The notes: generated from the sequence alone by a model not told the origin. A DNA stretch of 64,000 bases from Erythrobacter sp. (GCF_030066995.1 NZ_JASJAP010000007.1:1-64000); one strand, 5' to 3'. Counted from the stretch's first letter, positions 27,301-36,224 are shown. Numbers and translations are program-made.

Positions 27301-27735
27301 TTCGTCGATTGGGATGACTTCCGTCTGACGTGGGAAACTTACTACATTGGCCGGGTCGAACAGGAAGAGGCCCAGCGCGATGATTTCTCAGATGCCTTCG
27401 GCTATGGTCCGGATGGCGAGTTCACCGGCTTTTTCTCAGACACCTGTCTTGGCTCTGGTTCGCGCGATCCTGACGGGACTCTCAACGGGAATGTCGCTGG
27501 CGACGGCGTGTTCTGCCGCAACGTTGGCTTTGCGGAAGAATACTTTGAGCATGCGGTGTCGGTCCAATACCGCGGCGATAATCTCACACTCACGCTTGGT
27601 ATTACGAACCTGTTTGACCGGGCTCCGCCGCGCGTGGATTCGACCGAAGTCTTCTCGATCGTGAATAACCCGATCGGCAACGGCTACGATTTCGACGGCC
27701 GCGAGTTCTTCGCGACTATTGGCTACAGCTTCTAA
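24337..27735 (+). CDS. TonB-dependent outer-membrane receptor with Ca-binding-like loops
   Basis: Outer-membrane active-transport barrel of 1132 residues. A signal peptide covers about 1-28 (ending PVAAQ). Next come a repetitive acidic stretch (EQAEDEQAEDEQVEQEEP), a plug domain (VTGSRIVKDTYSSISPLQVI, INLRGLDASRTLVLLNGRR, DGASAIYGSDAVAGVVNIIL) and a 22-strand-type barrel ending in aromatic ..FFATIGYSF. Two loops carry aspartate-rich repeats like calcium sites (about 340-355 and 527-545). The ATG at 24337 has GGAG six bases upstream and precedes a proper signal. The S9 peptidase gene follows 156 bases later, suggesting uptake of a peptide-like substrate. Confidence 0.95.
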   Translation: MKTFHSNSLKALAFSASAIAFVIAGPVAAQEQAEDEQAEDEQVEQEEPIDITSDDEVPEDEGRITVTGSRIVKDTYSSISPLQVISTEGRQAVGAFDPTQILQRSEAAAGLQIDATFNGFVLDNGPGSETINLRGLDASRTLVLLNGRRLAPAGVEGAPTSPSTNLIPASLVDRYDLLLDGASAIYGSDAVAGVVNIILRKDFDGLELFAAGDLNEQGAGNDATLSAAWGFTTDRGVFGIGAEYRYRDEIRFNDRDFFNGCDEHEEIDQNGNRLNLDVRNAAIVENRTPGVSTSRDECKITSQVGRLVSQFQTYGNLWTIPGTGNSGIPGLDVFFTGGRDIDADGDGLRDVDFQEVNRNGTNLDQIFLSRQDLYNVMAYGEYTFPGEANITPFFEANYTRADIRSDNTGAPQIFPYVPGSNEFNPCNIANNDCAAAEVTLLGRPGVNAGFSLPTIPVISVNGDRNNFDITQEQYRAVLGVRGDLPFIGPSWSFEFSGVYSRSEGSSLTRGIREDKLAFALGIDPTADFNGDGVADNNGDGFADDYNQNNAFPPLTGGPCNAAGLANPDLALPDLTQGCVATNLYAPGLIDQVIGDFETQAERDYLFGDRVFDTIYEQTMLSAFATGDLFDLPAGPVGLVLGAEWREDSIDSRPNDAAANGLFFAFTADQGATGSAWIREAFGEIDIPLVAGETLVEELNLNLSGRITDQEFYGTNGTFALKGGWRPVAPLLLKFSYGTSFRAPNLRENFLRGQSGFNTFIDPCAVPDDAYDTETGQYVQSGDNRDPRVLENCRREGRDPEQVGLDPNNPQLSPNQLTGVEVITGGSLDIDPETSRSIATGFAFEESFASGFNFAFNFNYYDIKLKDSIVEPSTQFILNDCYTRQEENRSPFCDRIVTGPLDSATRGLVTNVNSGFINLNEESVRGIDLNATFAKDFTIGGEVFDANLIIRANHLIERSTLFIGDDGTQTFDEDAGEFGFPAWTGTATFFVDWDDFRLTWETYYIGRVEQEEAQRDDFSDAFGYGPDGEFTGFFSDTCLGSGSRDPDGTLNGNVAGDGVFCRNVGFAEEYFEHAVSVQYRGDNLTLTLGITNLFDRAPPRVDSTEVFSIVNNPIGNGYDFDGREFFATIGYSF

Positions 27736-27758
27736 GCGAGAATCGGCAGAAATTAGCC

Positions 27759-27802
27759 AAAAAAAGGCGGCCTCCTGGACTTGCTGGGGGGCCGCTTTTT
27801 TG
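27759..27802 (+). terminator. Terminator after the first TonB receptor
   Basis: AAAAAAGGCGGCC pairs with GGCCGCTTTTTT (with a small bulge) around a 20-base loop and ends in a T run. It separates the receptor from the S9 peptidase gene, so the peptidase probably has its own promoter. Confidence 0.7.
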
Positions 27803-27891
27803 ATTTAATCTTGATCTACGGGCGCGTTGGAATGGAGGCCGGTGCGTCTCGTTTGATCACCTATAAGACTCAGCAAAGAGGGTAATCCCCG

Positions 27892-29889
27892 ATGAAATAT
27901 CTCAAAGCTTCGGCGGCGGCTGTCATGGTCGGCGTGTCGGTTCTTGGCCTCAGTCTCGCCGCTCCTAGTGAAACCCAGGCTCAGGCAAAAGGTGCTACCT
28001 CTGTCCCTGTCGATGTCTGGGCGCTGCGCGATGTCGTCAATCGGGTCGAAATCTCCCCGGACGGCAAGCACCTGTTGGTGCATGTCAGTCCCAGTCGCGA
28101 AGGCGAATATCTGCTCCAGATCTACAAGACCGATAACCTAGCGGAACCCTTGCGCACATTGAACGCCGATCCGATGGAAATCATTTCGGCATCCTGGGTC
28201 AGCAACACGCAGATTTACGGCGCGGCCTGGCAGGTCGTTCGCAAGTCCGTGAAGCGTCAAGAGCAGGACATCCGCGGCTACGCCTCGTTTTTCTACGATC
28301 TTGAGGAGAACAAATTCAACCGGGTCGACGGCAACTTCGGGCTTGTGAACCGTTTGCCCAACGACCCCGAGCGCATCCTGGTTTCGACCGGCACCGCGGT
28401 TGATGGAGGGACCGGCAGCGATCCGCTGGCGCGTTTCCGCCCGCGCTCTTACTACAAGTTCAACCTCGAGACCGGCGCGCGCGAGCTTGTGCTGCGCGGA
28501 ACCTCCAAATACGGGCAGGTTGTCTTCGACAACGAGGCGAATCCTCGCTTTGCCTTGGGCGTCGATGGAAATGACACCGTTGCCTTTTTTCGCAAGCCTG
28601 GCGACGGTTCATGGAGTGAATTTGGTCGTTACAGCAACGATGATCTCAAGAACGTTCCACGCACCTGGACCAACATTTCGGGTCTGAAAGGCTTCGATCC
28701 GAACAATCCCAATATCGGCTACTTTGTCGACTGGCAGGGCGAGGACGACAAGGCTGCGCTGTACGAGCTTGATTTCGAGGCAGGGGCGCTCGGCAAGAAG
28801 TTGTTCCAGGCCGAAAGCGCTGACGTGCTGGACATCCAGCTGCACTCGATTCCAGGGGACGACAAGCTGGTCGCTGCCCGCTATCCCGGCGCCAAGATGG
28901 AGCGGCACTGGTTCGACGAGGAAGAAAAAGCGCTTTATGAGGCGCTGGAAGCCCAAATACCCTATGCGCACCAATTGTCGATCACGAGCCGATCCTATGA
29001 CGGACGCTCCATGATCGTGTACAATTCGGGGCCGAAGGATCCGGGCTCGTTCTGGCTTGTCAAAGAGGGCAAGCTTGCCAAGCTGGGCAGCCGTAACCCT
29101 CTAGTTAATCAGGAAAATCTCGCCGAGGTCGAATTCATTCGCTACCCGTCTCGCGATGGGAAGCTCATGATTCCCGGCTATGTGACCAAGCCCAAGGGGG
29201 AAGGCCCCTTCCCGCTGATCGTGATGCCGCACGGCGGACCGATGGTGAACGAGGTAGTGACCTATGACGAGTGGGCGCAGCTCCTCGCCAGCAGCGGTTA
29301 CATGGTTCTCCAACCGCAATATCGCGTCACCTATGGCTGGGGCCGTGAGCACTTCCTGGCCGGCTTTGGCGAATATGGACGCGCGATGCAGGACGATAAG
29401 GACGACGGCGCGTTGTATCTGGTTGAGCAGGGTCTGGCGGACCCGGATCGCCTGGCGATGTTCGGCTGGTCCTATGGCGGTTACGCCGCGCTCGTGGCGG
29501 CCAGCCGCCAGGACAACATCTATCAATGTGCGATCGCTGGCGCTGCGGTCTCGAATTGGCCCAAGCTCAAGCAAGTCTGGGGCCGCGGCATCAGCAGCGC
29601 CGTCGAGCAGTACTGGCTCGATACCGCCTATGGCGTGAACCCGGTCGATGAAGCGGCGAACGCGCAAATCCCGCTTCTGATGGTCCACCCCAGAAACGAC
29701 CGCCGGGTCCTTTACTACCACTTCCAGGACTACAAGAAGGAGTTCGAGAAGGCGGGCAAGGACGGCCAGTTCGTCACCATCGAGGGCGCGGACCACTTCT
29801 ACAACACCCTGATGTTTGAGCATCAGCAGCAATTCTACACCAAGATGCTCGACTATCTGGCGAACGACTGCGGTCCCGGCGGCCTGTAA
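27892..29889 (+). CDS. Secreted S9-family prolyl-oligopeptidase-like serine peptidase
   Basis: Peptidase of 665 residues with a signal peptide (about 1-30, ending SETQAQA). The N-terminal two thirds have a beta-propeller-like pattern. The C-terminal alpha/beta hydrolase domain has the nucleophile Ser527 in GWSYGGY, Asp603 in HPRNDRRV and His635 in EGADHFYN, so the triad is complete. It should cleave small peptides in the periplasm. In sphingomonads such enzymes are often encoded next to TonB receptors, as here, and some relatives act on lasso peptides; no lasso precursor or maturation genes are present. The start ATG at 27892 matches the signal peptide. Confidence 0.93.
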   Translation: MKYLKASAAAVMVGVSVLGLSLAAPSETQAQAKGATSVPVDVWALRDVVNRVEISPDGKHLLVHVSPSREGEYLLQIYKTDNLAEPLRTLNADPMEIISASWVSNTQIYGAAWQVVRKSVKRQEQDIRGYASFFYDLEENKFNRVDGNFGLVNRLPNDPERILVSTGTAVDGGTGSDPLARFRPRSYYKFNLETGARELVLRGTSKYGQVVFDNEANPRFALGVDGNDTVAFFRKPGDGSWSEFGRYSNDDLKNVPRTWTNISGLKGFDPNNPNIGYFVDWQGEDDKAALYELDFEAGALGKKLFQAESADVLDIQLHSIPGDDKLVAARYPGAKMERHWFDEEEKALYEALEAQIPYAHQLSITSRSYDGRSMIVYNSGPKDPGSFWLVKEGKLAKLGSRNPLVNQENLAEVEFIRYPSRDGKLMIPGYVTKPKGEGPFPLIVMPHGGPMVNEVVTYDEWAQLLASSGYMVLQPQYRVTYGWGREHFLAGFGEYGRAMQDDKDDGALYLVEQGLADPDRLAMFGWSYGGYAALVAASRQDNIYQCAIAGAAVSNWPKLKQVWGRGISSAVEQYWLDTAYGVNPVDEAANAQIPLLMVHPRNDRRVLYYHFQDYKKEFEKAGKDGQFVTIEGADHFYNTLMFEHQQQFYTKMLDYLANDCGPGGL

Positions 29890-29939
29890 ATCGAAGCCAA
29901 AGGCGATCGAGGGCTGAAGGGAGTCTTCCGATCCAACGT

Positions 29940-29972
29940 AAGGCCCGGCGACACCCAAGTGCGCTGGGCCTT
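29940..29972 (+). terminator. Terminator after the S9 peptidase
   Basis: AAGGCCCGGCG pairs with CGCTGGGCCTT (one mismatch) around an 11-base loop, followed by TCCTTTTCTTT. Confidence 0.75.
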
Positions 29973-30013
29973 TCCTTTTCTTTGAGAGAAGGGCGCTGTA
30001 AAGCGCGAGCGGA

Positions 30014-30580
30014 TTATCCGATGCGGTTTCCGCGCACGCCTTTGCGCCCGTTTACGCGGATCCAGTATGTGCCCATCGTCGCTGGCTTGAATTCAACGGT
30101 GTCACCCACTTTGGGCGCGCGGAAACGGATCGAGTTGGTCTTGATCCGCCACTTCGCGTTGCCTTCCTCGATCCAGAAGTGCCACTCTTTCGAGCTGACT
30201 TTGCGCACTTTGGTGACGGTAGAGGTGAGCCGATTACTATCTTCTTTCGCCTCTTCGCTTTGCGCAGCGAAGATCCCTACGTCAGGCACATTATACCCAA
30301 ACAGCTTCTTGCGCGCCTCGGCGATCTCTTCGGTCTCGACGACCGTCACTTCGCCCTCATTGCTGGCGCCAACCAGAGCGCCGACTTCACGGTCAAAGCA
30401 GGCGAGGCGCTCTGCATCTTCGGTTATGCTAAGACAGCTTTCCAGCTTCCCGACGATGGGGCTGTTGCTTATGCCGCCGCTATCGGCTTCCTGTGCCCCA
30501 GCTGAAGCCGCAGCCGCAGCGAAAACTATCGAAGATCCCAGCGTCGAGGTTATAAAAACGGGGCGGCGAAACCTAATCAT
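30014..30580 (-). CDS. Secreted hypothetical protein, 188 residues
   Basis: An N-terminal signal peptide (about 1-29, ending ASAGA) shows export. The next part contains LESCLSITEDAERLACFDRE, a C-x(8-12)-C-F/Y-D pattern seen in several exported proteobacterial proteins, including some type VI-associated ones; the two cysteines could form a disulfide. The C-terminal half (KVRKVSSKEWHFWIEEGNAK onward) looks like a small OB or SH3-type barrel. No secretion-system genes are nearby, so no specific function is proposed. Confidence 0.7.
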   Translation of the reverse strand: MIRFRRPVFITSTLGSSIVFAAAAASAGAQEADSGGISNSPIVGKLESCLSITEDAERLACFDREVGALVGASNEGEVTVVETEEIAEARKKLFGYNVPDVGIFAAQSEEAKEDSNRLTSTVTKVRKVSSKEWHFWIEEGNAKWRIKTNSIRFRAPKVGDTVEFKPATMGTYWIRVNGRKGVRGNRIG

Positions 30581-30618
30581 GCGATTTGCCTAGTTCCGGC
30601 TGAGGAAACCGCAAGCGG

Positions 30619-30960
30619 TCAGTTTTGGCCCGGGATTCTTTGGAAACCGGGCTGGTTGTCGCCCACAAAGTCGCGCGAACGATCGTTGCCCTGTCGGGCC
30701 ACTTCGGCCCATTCCCGGTTTGTCATGCAGGTACGCTTGCGCTGGGCGCGCGATCCGATCACCGGCTTGCTCTTGCAACGCACGTAATCAGGGTGGGAGC
30801 GATCCGTGATCTTTTCCGGCTTTTGCTCGACCACATCGATGTTGGGATCCGCTGTCGGTTCGGCCTTGGCTTGCGCAGCCGGTTCCGCTTCGGGAGCGGC
30901 CGGCACCTCCGGTGCTGCTTGCACGGCGAAAAGGCTGAAAGCGATAAGAGAATAGATCAT
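30619..30960 (-). CDS. Secreted hypothetical protein, 113 residues
   Basis: A short signal peptide (MIYSLIAFSLFAVQA) is followed by a low-complexity stretch rich in A, P and E (about 16-45), and then a basic domain with two cysteines (YVRCKSKPVIGSRAQRKRTC). The cysteines about 17 residues apart may pair in the periplasm. Similar small proteins with the RCK..IGSR pattern are widespread in sphingomonads, with no known function. The ATG at 30960 gives the clean signal peptide. It is 38 bases downstream of, and may share transcripts with, nothing obvious on its strand. Confidence 0.7.
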   Translation of the reverse strand: MIYSLIAFSLFAVQAAPEVPAAPEAEPAAQAKAEPTADPNIDVVEQKPEKITDRSHPDYVRCKSKPVIGSRAQRKRTCMTNREWAEVARQGNDRSRDFVGDNQPGFQRIPGQN

Positions 30961-31061
30961 GCTGGCTCCCCTATTTCGGCAACAGATGAAGAATAGCACA
31001 GCGCCCGAGGGAAAGACAGGCATGAATGCCTAAGGTGTGCGCTTGCGCGGAAAAAAGAAAA

Positions 31062-31085
31062 GGGGCGAGCCCAACGGCTCGCCCC
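31062..31085 (-). terminator. Terminator after the second TonB receptor
   Basis: A perfect 10-bp stem (GGGGCGAGCC with GGCTCGCCCC) around CAAC. On the minus strand, the direction of the receptor gene, it is followed by TTTTCTTTTTT. Confidence 0.85.
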
Positions 31086-31121
31086 TCTCTTGTCAGGTCA
31101 GTCCGGCTGACCGCTTGCGGC

Positions 31122-34100
31122 TTAGAAGCTGAAGCGGACACCGATATTGTAGCGACGACCCAGTGTGTCGTAGGTCGACGGGTAGACGTTACCCGAGTTG
31201 AACGCCGTCGTGCCGACCGTCGAACCAACCACGGTCGGCTGATTGTCGAACAGGTTCGTCACCGTGGCGGTGAACAGAACGTTCTCGATCACGTCCCACT
31301 GCAGCGTCAGGTCGAAGTAGCTTTCCGCGGGAATTTCACGGAATTCTTCTTCAACGAGACAGCCACCCGGATCGGCGCCCAACGGATCGGGGCAACCTTC
31401 CGGATCGGCCAAAGCCGCATCAAGTTCAGCCTGGAATTGCTCCGGCTCGTACTCAACGCCGCTCAGGTAGCGCCAACGCAGCGACAACGAGTAGTCGTCG
31501 AAGAAGTTGAGCGTTGCGCGCGTGTCGAACACGAACTCTGGCTGGATCGAAGCGCAGTTGACCGAGTAGAAACCGACGCAATCGCGCGCGATCGATTCCG
31601 GGGTCGCCTGGAAGATGTTCTCGTTCGTCCAGGTGCCGATCACACCAAGGTTGAGCCCGATGTCATCGGTCAGGTCCATGCCGTAATTGATCGCCGTGTC
31701 GATACCATCGGTCTGGATCAGGCCGAGGTTGGTGAGACCCAGAAGCAGACCGCGCACTTCGTCCGGTGAACCGTCAAGACCACCGGTCGTCGGGCTACGC
31801 TCGATCAACTGGCAGAATGGGTTGGAATCGAAGTCGAGGTTACCGGTGTTGTAGCAGCCGTTGACCACGTCACCGCTGGTGGGAGTGGTGATCGCGTCTT
31901 CGATGCGCAGGTTCCAGTAGTCGACCGAGACCGACAGACCCGGGATCGAGGCGGGCTGTGCGATGAACCCAACGGTCCAGGTCGTGGCCTGCTCGGTGTC
32001 CAGCTCAAGGTTACCACCGGTCGTCACGTTGATCTGGCCTGCTGCCGGTTCCTGAATGCCGCCGGCATTGACGATCTGCGCCGGAGCGCCCTGCGCGATA
32101 CACACCGCTGCAAGCGCTGCGTCTTGCGTCGGCGCTGCACCGGCACACGGGTCACTTGCCAGGTTGTCAAGACCAGTGGTCTCCGGGAAGAACAGCTCGC
32201 CGATGTTCGGTGCGCGAGCCGCACGCTGGTAGTTACCGCGGACAGTGAAGCCAACCACGGGTTCCCAGGTACCGCCGACTTTCCACGTGAACTCGTTGCT
32301 CGAAAGTTCGTAATTCGAGTAGCGACCGCCGACATCGATGGTCAGACGCTCTGCGAACGCCACGCCTTCGAGGATCGGGATGTACAGTTCGCCGAACACG
32401 TCGAACACATCATAACTGCCATCGAAGTTCGGATCGGCACCGCCGCCACCGACAACCGCGCCGGGGGTCTGCGAAGCTTCATCCGAAACCTGGCTCGCGC
32501 CAAAGTCGCGGTACTCAACGCCGGTCGCAAATGAAACCGGCGAGGAGCCGAAGAGCGAAAGCGGAAGGTCGCCCGAGATGATGCCCTGCACCGTACCGAT
32601 CGTCGAAATGTCGATAACCTGTTGCGTGAGGCTGAAGACATAGTCGATGGCTTCTTGCGAGCCGAGATCACCCGACGGGCCGAACAGGTTGATCGCCTGA
32701 CAGCCGCCCGAAGTGTCGATGCACTGCACACCGCCGCTGCCGTCGGGGATGGCGAGCAGAGACTGCTGAAGGTTATCAAACCGAGCAAAGCCGGACTGGC
32801 GCTGGATACGCTCGGATTCGCCGTATGTCGCCGACACATCGTAGTTGATGCTGTCGGTGATCTCGCCGCGCGCGCCCACAACAATGTTGAACAGCGTCGT
32901 GGTGAAGTCTGAGTCACGCGTACCCGCTTCGATCGAGCGACGGCGCACCTGAGTGTCGAACTCGACATAGTCAGGGTTCGCCGTACCATCGGGAAGCGTC
33001 GGGCCGAACTGCGTGTTGCGCGCCGCATCGTATTCCGCGCCGACCAGGCCAAGGCCTTCACCGTAACGCACCGCGATGTCTTCCGGGATCAGAGGGTTGT
33101 TGAGGTTCAACGAGTAGGTGTTGAAGAACGAACCACCCGGCGCGATGATCGTCGAAACGGTCTGGCGCGAGAAGGTGGCTTGGCTGTACACCTCGACGGC
33201 GGGCGAGATTTCGTAGTTCGCCTGGCCGAAGATGTTGAACCGTTCAAACGGCGTCTGGAACAGATTGAACGGGTTGAAGTTGAACGGGTTCGGGTTGAAC
33301 TCGCCGTCGTCCAGCGGATCGTTGGGATTGTTCGAAACGATATCCGTGCCCGATTCGTTGATCTGCGCAGTAATACCATTGGTATACCCAAGGCCACCGA
33401 AGGTTTGACGCTGCAGCTCACCAGTGTTCGGATCAATTGTGCCATCACGGAAGAGCGTTCCGGAAAGCACTGGGCAATCGGCTGCGGCAGAGAACTGCGT
33501 GTCGTCGCAAATCGTGGCCGGATCGATCGTTGAGTTGAAAAGGATGTTGGCCGGGACAGCGTTCGAAGAACCGCCGGGGTTGCCAGTGAACGAGTTGATG
33601 TTGAATTCCGAATAGGGACGATCGCCCTGGAACACCGCCGATTGGTCCTGATAGCCAACACTCAGCACCGCGTTACCGCGACCATCGTCGAAGTTGGCAC
33701 CAATCGTCATTTCGATGCGGTATGTTTCGCCGTCACCTTCTTCGGTAAGGCCCGTGCTTGCATCGATCTGGACGCCGGCAAAGTCCTTCTTGGTGATGAA
33801 GTTGATAACACCGCCAACCGCGTCGGCGCCGTAGGTGGTTGTCGCACCGCCGGTCAGTACTTCGGTCTGCTCGATCACGGCGAGCGGAATGTTGTTAAGG
33901 TCAACGCGGCCGGTTTCGTCAGCCGGAACGAAGCGACGCCCGTCGAGAAGGATGAGGTTACGCACCGAACCCACACCGCGGAGGTTGACAAAGGACGCAC
34001 CGCCGTTGCCGTTGTTCACCGCCGAGCCGATGCTCGGAACCGCGCTGGGAAGTTCGCGCAGGAACTGCTCAGCCGTGTTGGTCTGGCGCAGCGTCAGCTC

Positions 34101-34301
34101 TTCTTCGCCGATCGCGGTCACAGGCGATGACAGCTCAAGGTTGGGATCAGTCACGCGTGAACCGGTGACGATGATCGCGTCGGCCGAGATCTCTTCGGTT
34201 TCTTCGGTCTCAGTGTCCTGAGCAAAGCCGGGCGTCGAGGCCAGCGCAAGGCCGACCGCGAACGAGCCGGCGCTCAGACGCAATTGTGTTGACTTTTTCA
34301 T
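31122..34301 (-). CDS. TonB-dependent outer-membrane receptor
   Basis: Outer-membrane receptor of 1059 residues. It has a signal peptide (about 1-27, ending PGFAQ), an acidic linker (DTETEETEEISADAIIVTGS), a plug domain (EQFLRELPSAVPSIG, FVNLRGVGSVRNLILLDGRR, TTTYGADAVGGVINFITKKD) and a barrel ending in aromatic RYNIGVRFSF. One loop has an odd N-P-F repeat (FNPNPFNFNPFNLF). The ATG at 34301 follows AAGGAACCT. The TPR-2OG oxygenase gene lies upstream on the same strand with a 346-base gap. Its substrate is unknown. Confidence 0.95.
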   Translation of the reverse strand: MKKSTQLRLSAGSFAVGLALASTPGFAQDTETEETEEISADAIIVTGSRVTDPNLELSSPVTAIGEEELTLRQTNTAEQFLRELPSAVPSIGSAVNNGNGGASFVNLRGVGSVRNLILLDGRRFVPADETGRVDLNNIPLAVIEQTEVLTGGATTTYGADAVGGVINFITKKDFAGVQIDASTGLTEEGDGETYRIEMTIGANFDDGRGNAVLSVGYQDQSAVFQGDRPYSEFNINSFTGNPGGSSNAVPANILFNSTIDPATICDDTQFSAAADCPVLSGTLFRDGTIDPNTGELQRQTFGGLGYTNGITAQINESGTDIVSNNPNDPLDDGEFNPNPFNFNPFNLFQTPFERFNIFGQANYEISPAVEVYSQATFSRQTVSTIIAPGGSFFNTYSLNLNNPLIPEDIAVRYGEGLGLVGAEYDAARNTQFGPTLPDGTANPDYVEFDTQVRRRSIEAGTRDSDFTTTLFNIVVGARGEITDSINYDVSATYGESERIQRQSGFARFDNLQQSLLAIPDGSGGVQCIDTSGGCQAINLFGPSGDLGSQEAIDYVFSLTQQVIDISTIGTVQGIISGDLPLSLFGSSPVSFATGVEYRDFGASQVSDEASQTPGAVVGGGGADPNFDGSYDVFDVFGELYIPILEGVAFAERLTIDVGGRYSNYELSSNEFTWKVGGTWEPVVGFTVRGNYQRAARAPNIGELFFPETTGLDNLASDPCAGAAPTQDAALAAVCIAQGAPAQIVNAGGIQEPAAGQINVTTGGNLELDTEQATTWTVGFIAQPASIPGLSVSVDYWNLRIEDAITTPTSGDVVNGCYNTGNLDFDSNPFCQLIERSPTTGGLDGSPDEVRGLLLGLTNLGLIQTDGIDTAINYGMDLTDDIGLNLGVIGTWTNENIFQATPESIARDCVGFYSVNCASIQPEFVFDTRATLNFFDDYSLSLRWRYLSGVEYEPEQFQAELDAALADPEGCPDPLGADPGGCLVEEEFREIPAESYFDLTLQWDVIENVLFTATVTNLFDNQPTVVGSTVGTTAFNSGNVYPSTYDTLGRRYNIGVRFSF

Positions 34302-34647
34302 AGGTTCCTTACCCTCAAAAAATGTCAGCCAGACGACTAACCGCCCGGCCTTTGAATACGGTCGCAGCTTTAGGTGTAGTGGAATGCACCCCTGTTCCCG
34401 CCTTTTGCTGGGCATTGGCCGGTCCAGATTTCACGCGCTCCCATGCGCAATATCTGGCAACGCAATGCCTCGCAGGCGAAATGAACCGTTCGCCCCGGCA
34501 AGGGAAGCGACACTGATCGAATTTCGAAAAATGAGACACGGCTGTCGTATTGTTGCAACACTGTGAAATGCGTCGCAAACTGGGCCTTTAGCAATGATTC
34601 CGAAGGATTTTCTCAGTTCATCGCAAGCGCGCCTCGGAACACCGATG
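34302..34647. other. Promoter/leader region of the second TonB receptor
   Basis: 346 bases between the oxygenase stop and the receptor start, visibly more AT-rich than the genes. No gene was recognised. It contains a short perfect palindrome TGTTGCAACA near 34550-34560, similar in core to the inverted repeat in front of clpB. No strong terminator for the oxygenase gene is visible. Confidence 0.5.
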
Positions 34648-36084
34648 TTACACGCCCTGTTGCGCGGTAATAACATCAAAGGCAATCGTCATACGCGCGC
34701 TCTGATCGGGTGGTCGAGCAAACCGCGTCGTGCCGTGATAGAGCGTCGAAGGGAACAGCGCGAGGTGCCCCTCCTTGGGCTGAATCGACGCGATCGGCGC
34801 CAAATCGAGCCTCAGATCCGCAGGCGGTCGGCCGATTTCCAGCCAGCCCTGCTTGTCCGCATCGTTGGCCGTTTGGGGCACCGTCACGTAGAGCGCGCTA
34901 GAGATCAGGCCTGCGGGGTGGATGTGGGCGGCGTGGTGGTCCCCCTCACCGGTCAGGCGAACCGACCATGATCCCGCGAGGCGCCAGGGTGTGTCGCGCG
35001 CTTTCAGGAGCGGGTGGTCTGCGTCTTTATCGGGCAGTTCATCGCGATAGGCCTTGAGCGTGTCGAGGATAGCGCTGTGCAGTTCGGCAAACTCCGGTTC
35101 AGGGCGCTGAAGCAGGATCCCGCGGGTCTGCGATCCGCCGCGCAGACTTTGCCCAAGCGGCATTCCAGCGCCCTCGTGAAGCGCCTCGAGCCGGGTTCGA
35201 ACGCGCTCGAGCAAGCCGTCTTGCGCGATCAGCGGGCGCATCTGCACCAGACCGGCCTGCTCATGCAGCCATCGCGCCTTCGCTTTGCCCTCATCGGTTT
35301 CGCTCAACCGCCACACGATGCCTTGCAGCGCCCATGCGGCGACATCGTGCGGCGCGGTGTCGAGCGCTTTGTCGACCAGCGCCTGCGACATGGCAATCTG
35401 GCCTGCGCGTAGGCGATGCCGCGCCTCGGCGAGCCAGCGTTGCGCGCTCTCAAGCGCGAGATCGGCAAAAACGGCTTCGGCCCGATCCCAATCGCCTGCC
35501 GATCCCGCGTTGAGCGCTTCGAGCAACGCGAAATGCGGCTCAGCCGGAAAGGCCGCGCGCGCCTGGTCGGCGATCCTTGCGGCGTCGGCGAACCGTTCGA
35601 TCCCTGCAAAGCTGTTGATCCAGGCGGCCAGAATATTGGGATCCTGCGGAGCTTTGGCTGCAGCGGCGGCAAAAGGTGCGGTGAAATCAGATTCACCTGC
35701 CGCCAGATAGAGGCTGGAGAGAAACGAGAGCGCTGCGATGAAACCGGGGGCCTGCGCGGCGATCTGCTCCGCCACGATACGCGCGCCCTTCCGGTCGCCA
35801 GAGAGTTCCAGCGCCTGCGCTTTTCCAAGATGGAGCTCGGCGTTTCCTGGGTCCGCGCGCAAGGCTTCATCGAAGCGCCCGAGCGCGCTTGCCTCGCCGC
35901 GTTCGAGCGCGACGCGCGCGCGCAGGCGCAATGGGATGGGGTGATGCGGAGCGGCCTTGAGCACACCGTCCAGCGCCCTGGCTACGCGCGCCAGATCCCC
36001 TTCCTTGCGCGCCCTGATCGCCGCTTCCAGCAACGCTTCGGGCGTCGGTGGCGCCGATTGGCGGGTGGAGTTGTCCATGGCCAT
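34648..36084 (-). CDS. TPR protein with C-terminal 2OG-Fe(II) oxygenase domain
   Basis: Protein of 478 residues. Residues about 14-260 contain tetratricopeptide-type helical repeats rich in A, L and R (ALLEAAIRARKEGDLARVAR, FDEALRADPGNAELHLGKAQ). The C-terminal third resembles the putative 2OG-Fe(II) oxygenase family: HAAHIHPAGLISSALYVTVP supplies metal-binding histidines, LALFPSTLYHGTTRF a further one, and ARMTIAFDV the 2OG-binding arginine. It probably hydroxylates a protein or peptide. Such genes are common next to TonB receptors in sphingomonads. The ATG at 36084 follows GGGGAGAGG; an ATG two codons later is also possible. Confidence 0.85.
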   Translation of the reverse strand: MAMDNSTRQSAPPTPEALLEAAIRARKEGDLARVARALDGVLKAAPHHPIPLRLRARVALERGEASALGRFDEALRADPGNAELHLGKAQALELSGDRKGARIVAEQIAAQAPGFIAALSFLSSLYLAAGESDFTAPFAAAAAKAPQDPNILAAWINSFAGIERFADAARIADQARAAFPAEPHFALLEALNAGSAGDWDRAEAVFADLALESAQRWLAEARHRLRAGQIAMSQALVDKALDTAPHDVAAWALQGIVWRLSETDEGKAKARWLHEQAGLVQMRPLIAQDGLLERVRTRLEALHEGAGMPLGQSLRGGSQTRGILLQRPEPEFAELHSAILDTLKAYRDELPDKDADHPLLKARDTPWRLAGSWSVRLTGEGDHHAAHIHPAGLISSALYVTVPQTANDADKQGWLEIGRPPADLRLDLAPIASIQPKEGHLALFPSTLYHGTTRFARPPDQSARMTIAFDVITAQQGV

Positions 36085-36224
36085 GCCTCTCCCCTCGATT
36101 TGCCCGCTTGATTCCGCGCGGCTCCTCTCATAGGCCATGCGCCAACACGCGGCGAGTGGCAAATCGCAACTTGCTTTTCGCCTCATCGCCCGCACCCCTG
36201 GCCCAGCCTATTGGAGACAGAAAC

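Noticed and set aside
30014-30580. Type VI secretion-associated protein
   Set aside because: The cysteine/CFD motif is shared by several exported proteins and there is no secretion cluster in the window.
24337-30600. Lasso peptide gene cluster
   Set aside because: A TonB receptor and S9 peptidase are present, but no precursor peptide, B/C maturation proteins, FecR or sigma factor genes were found nearby.
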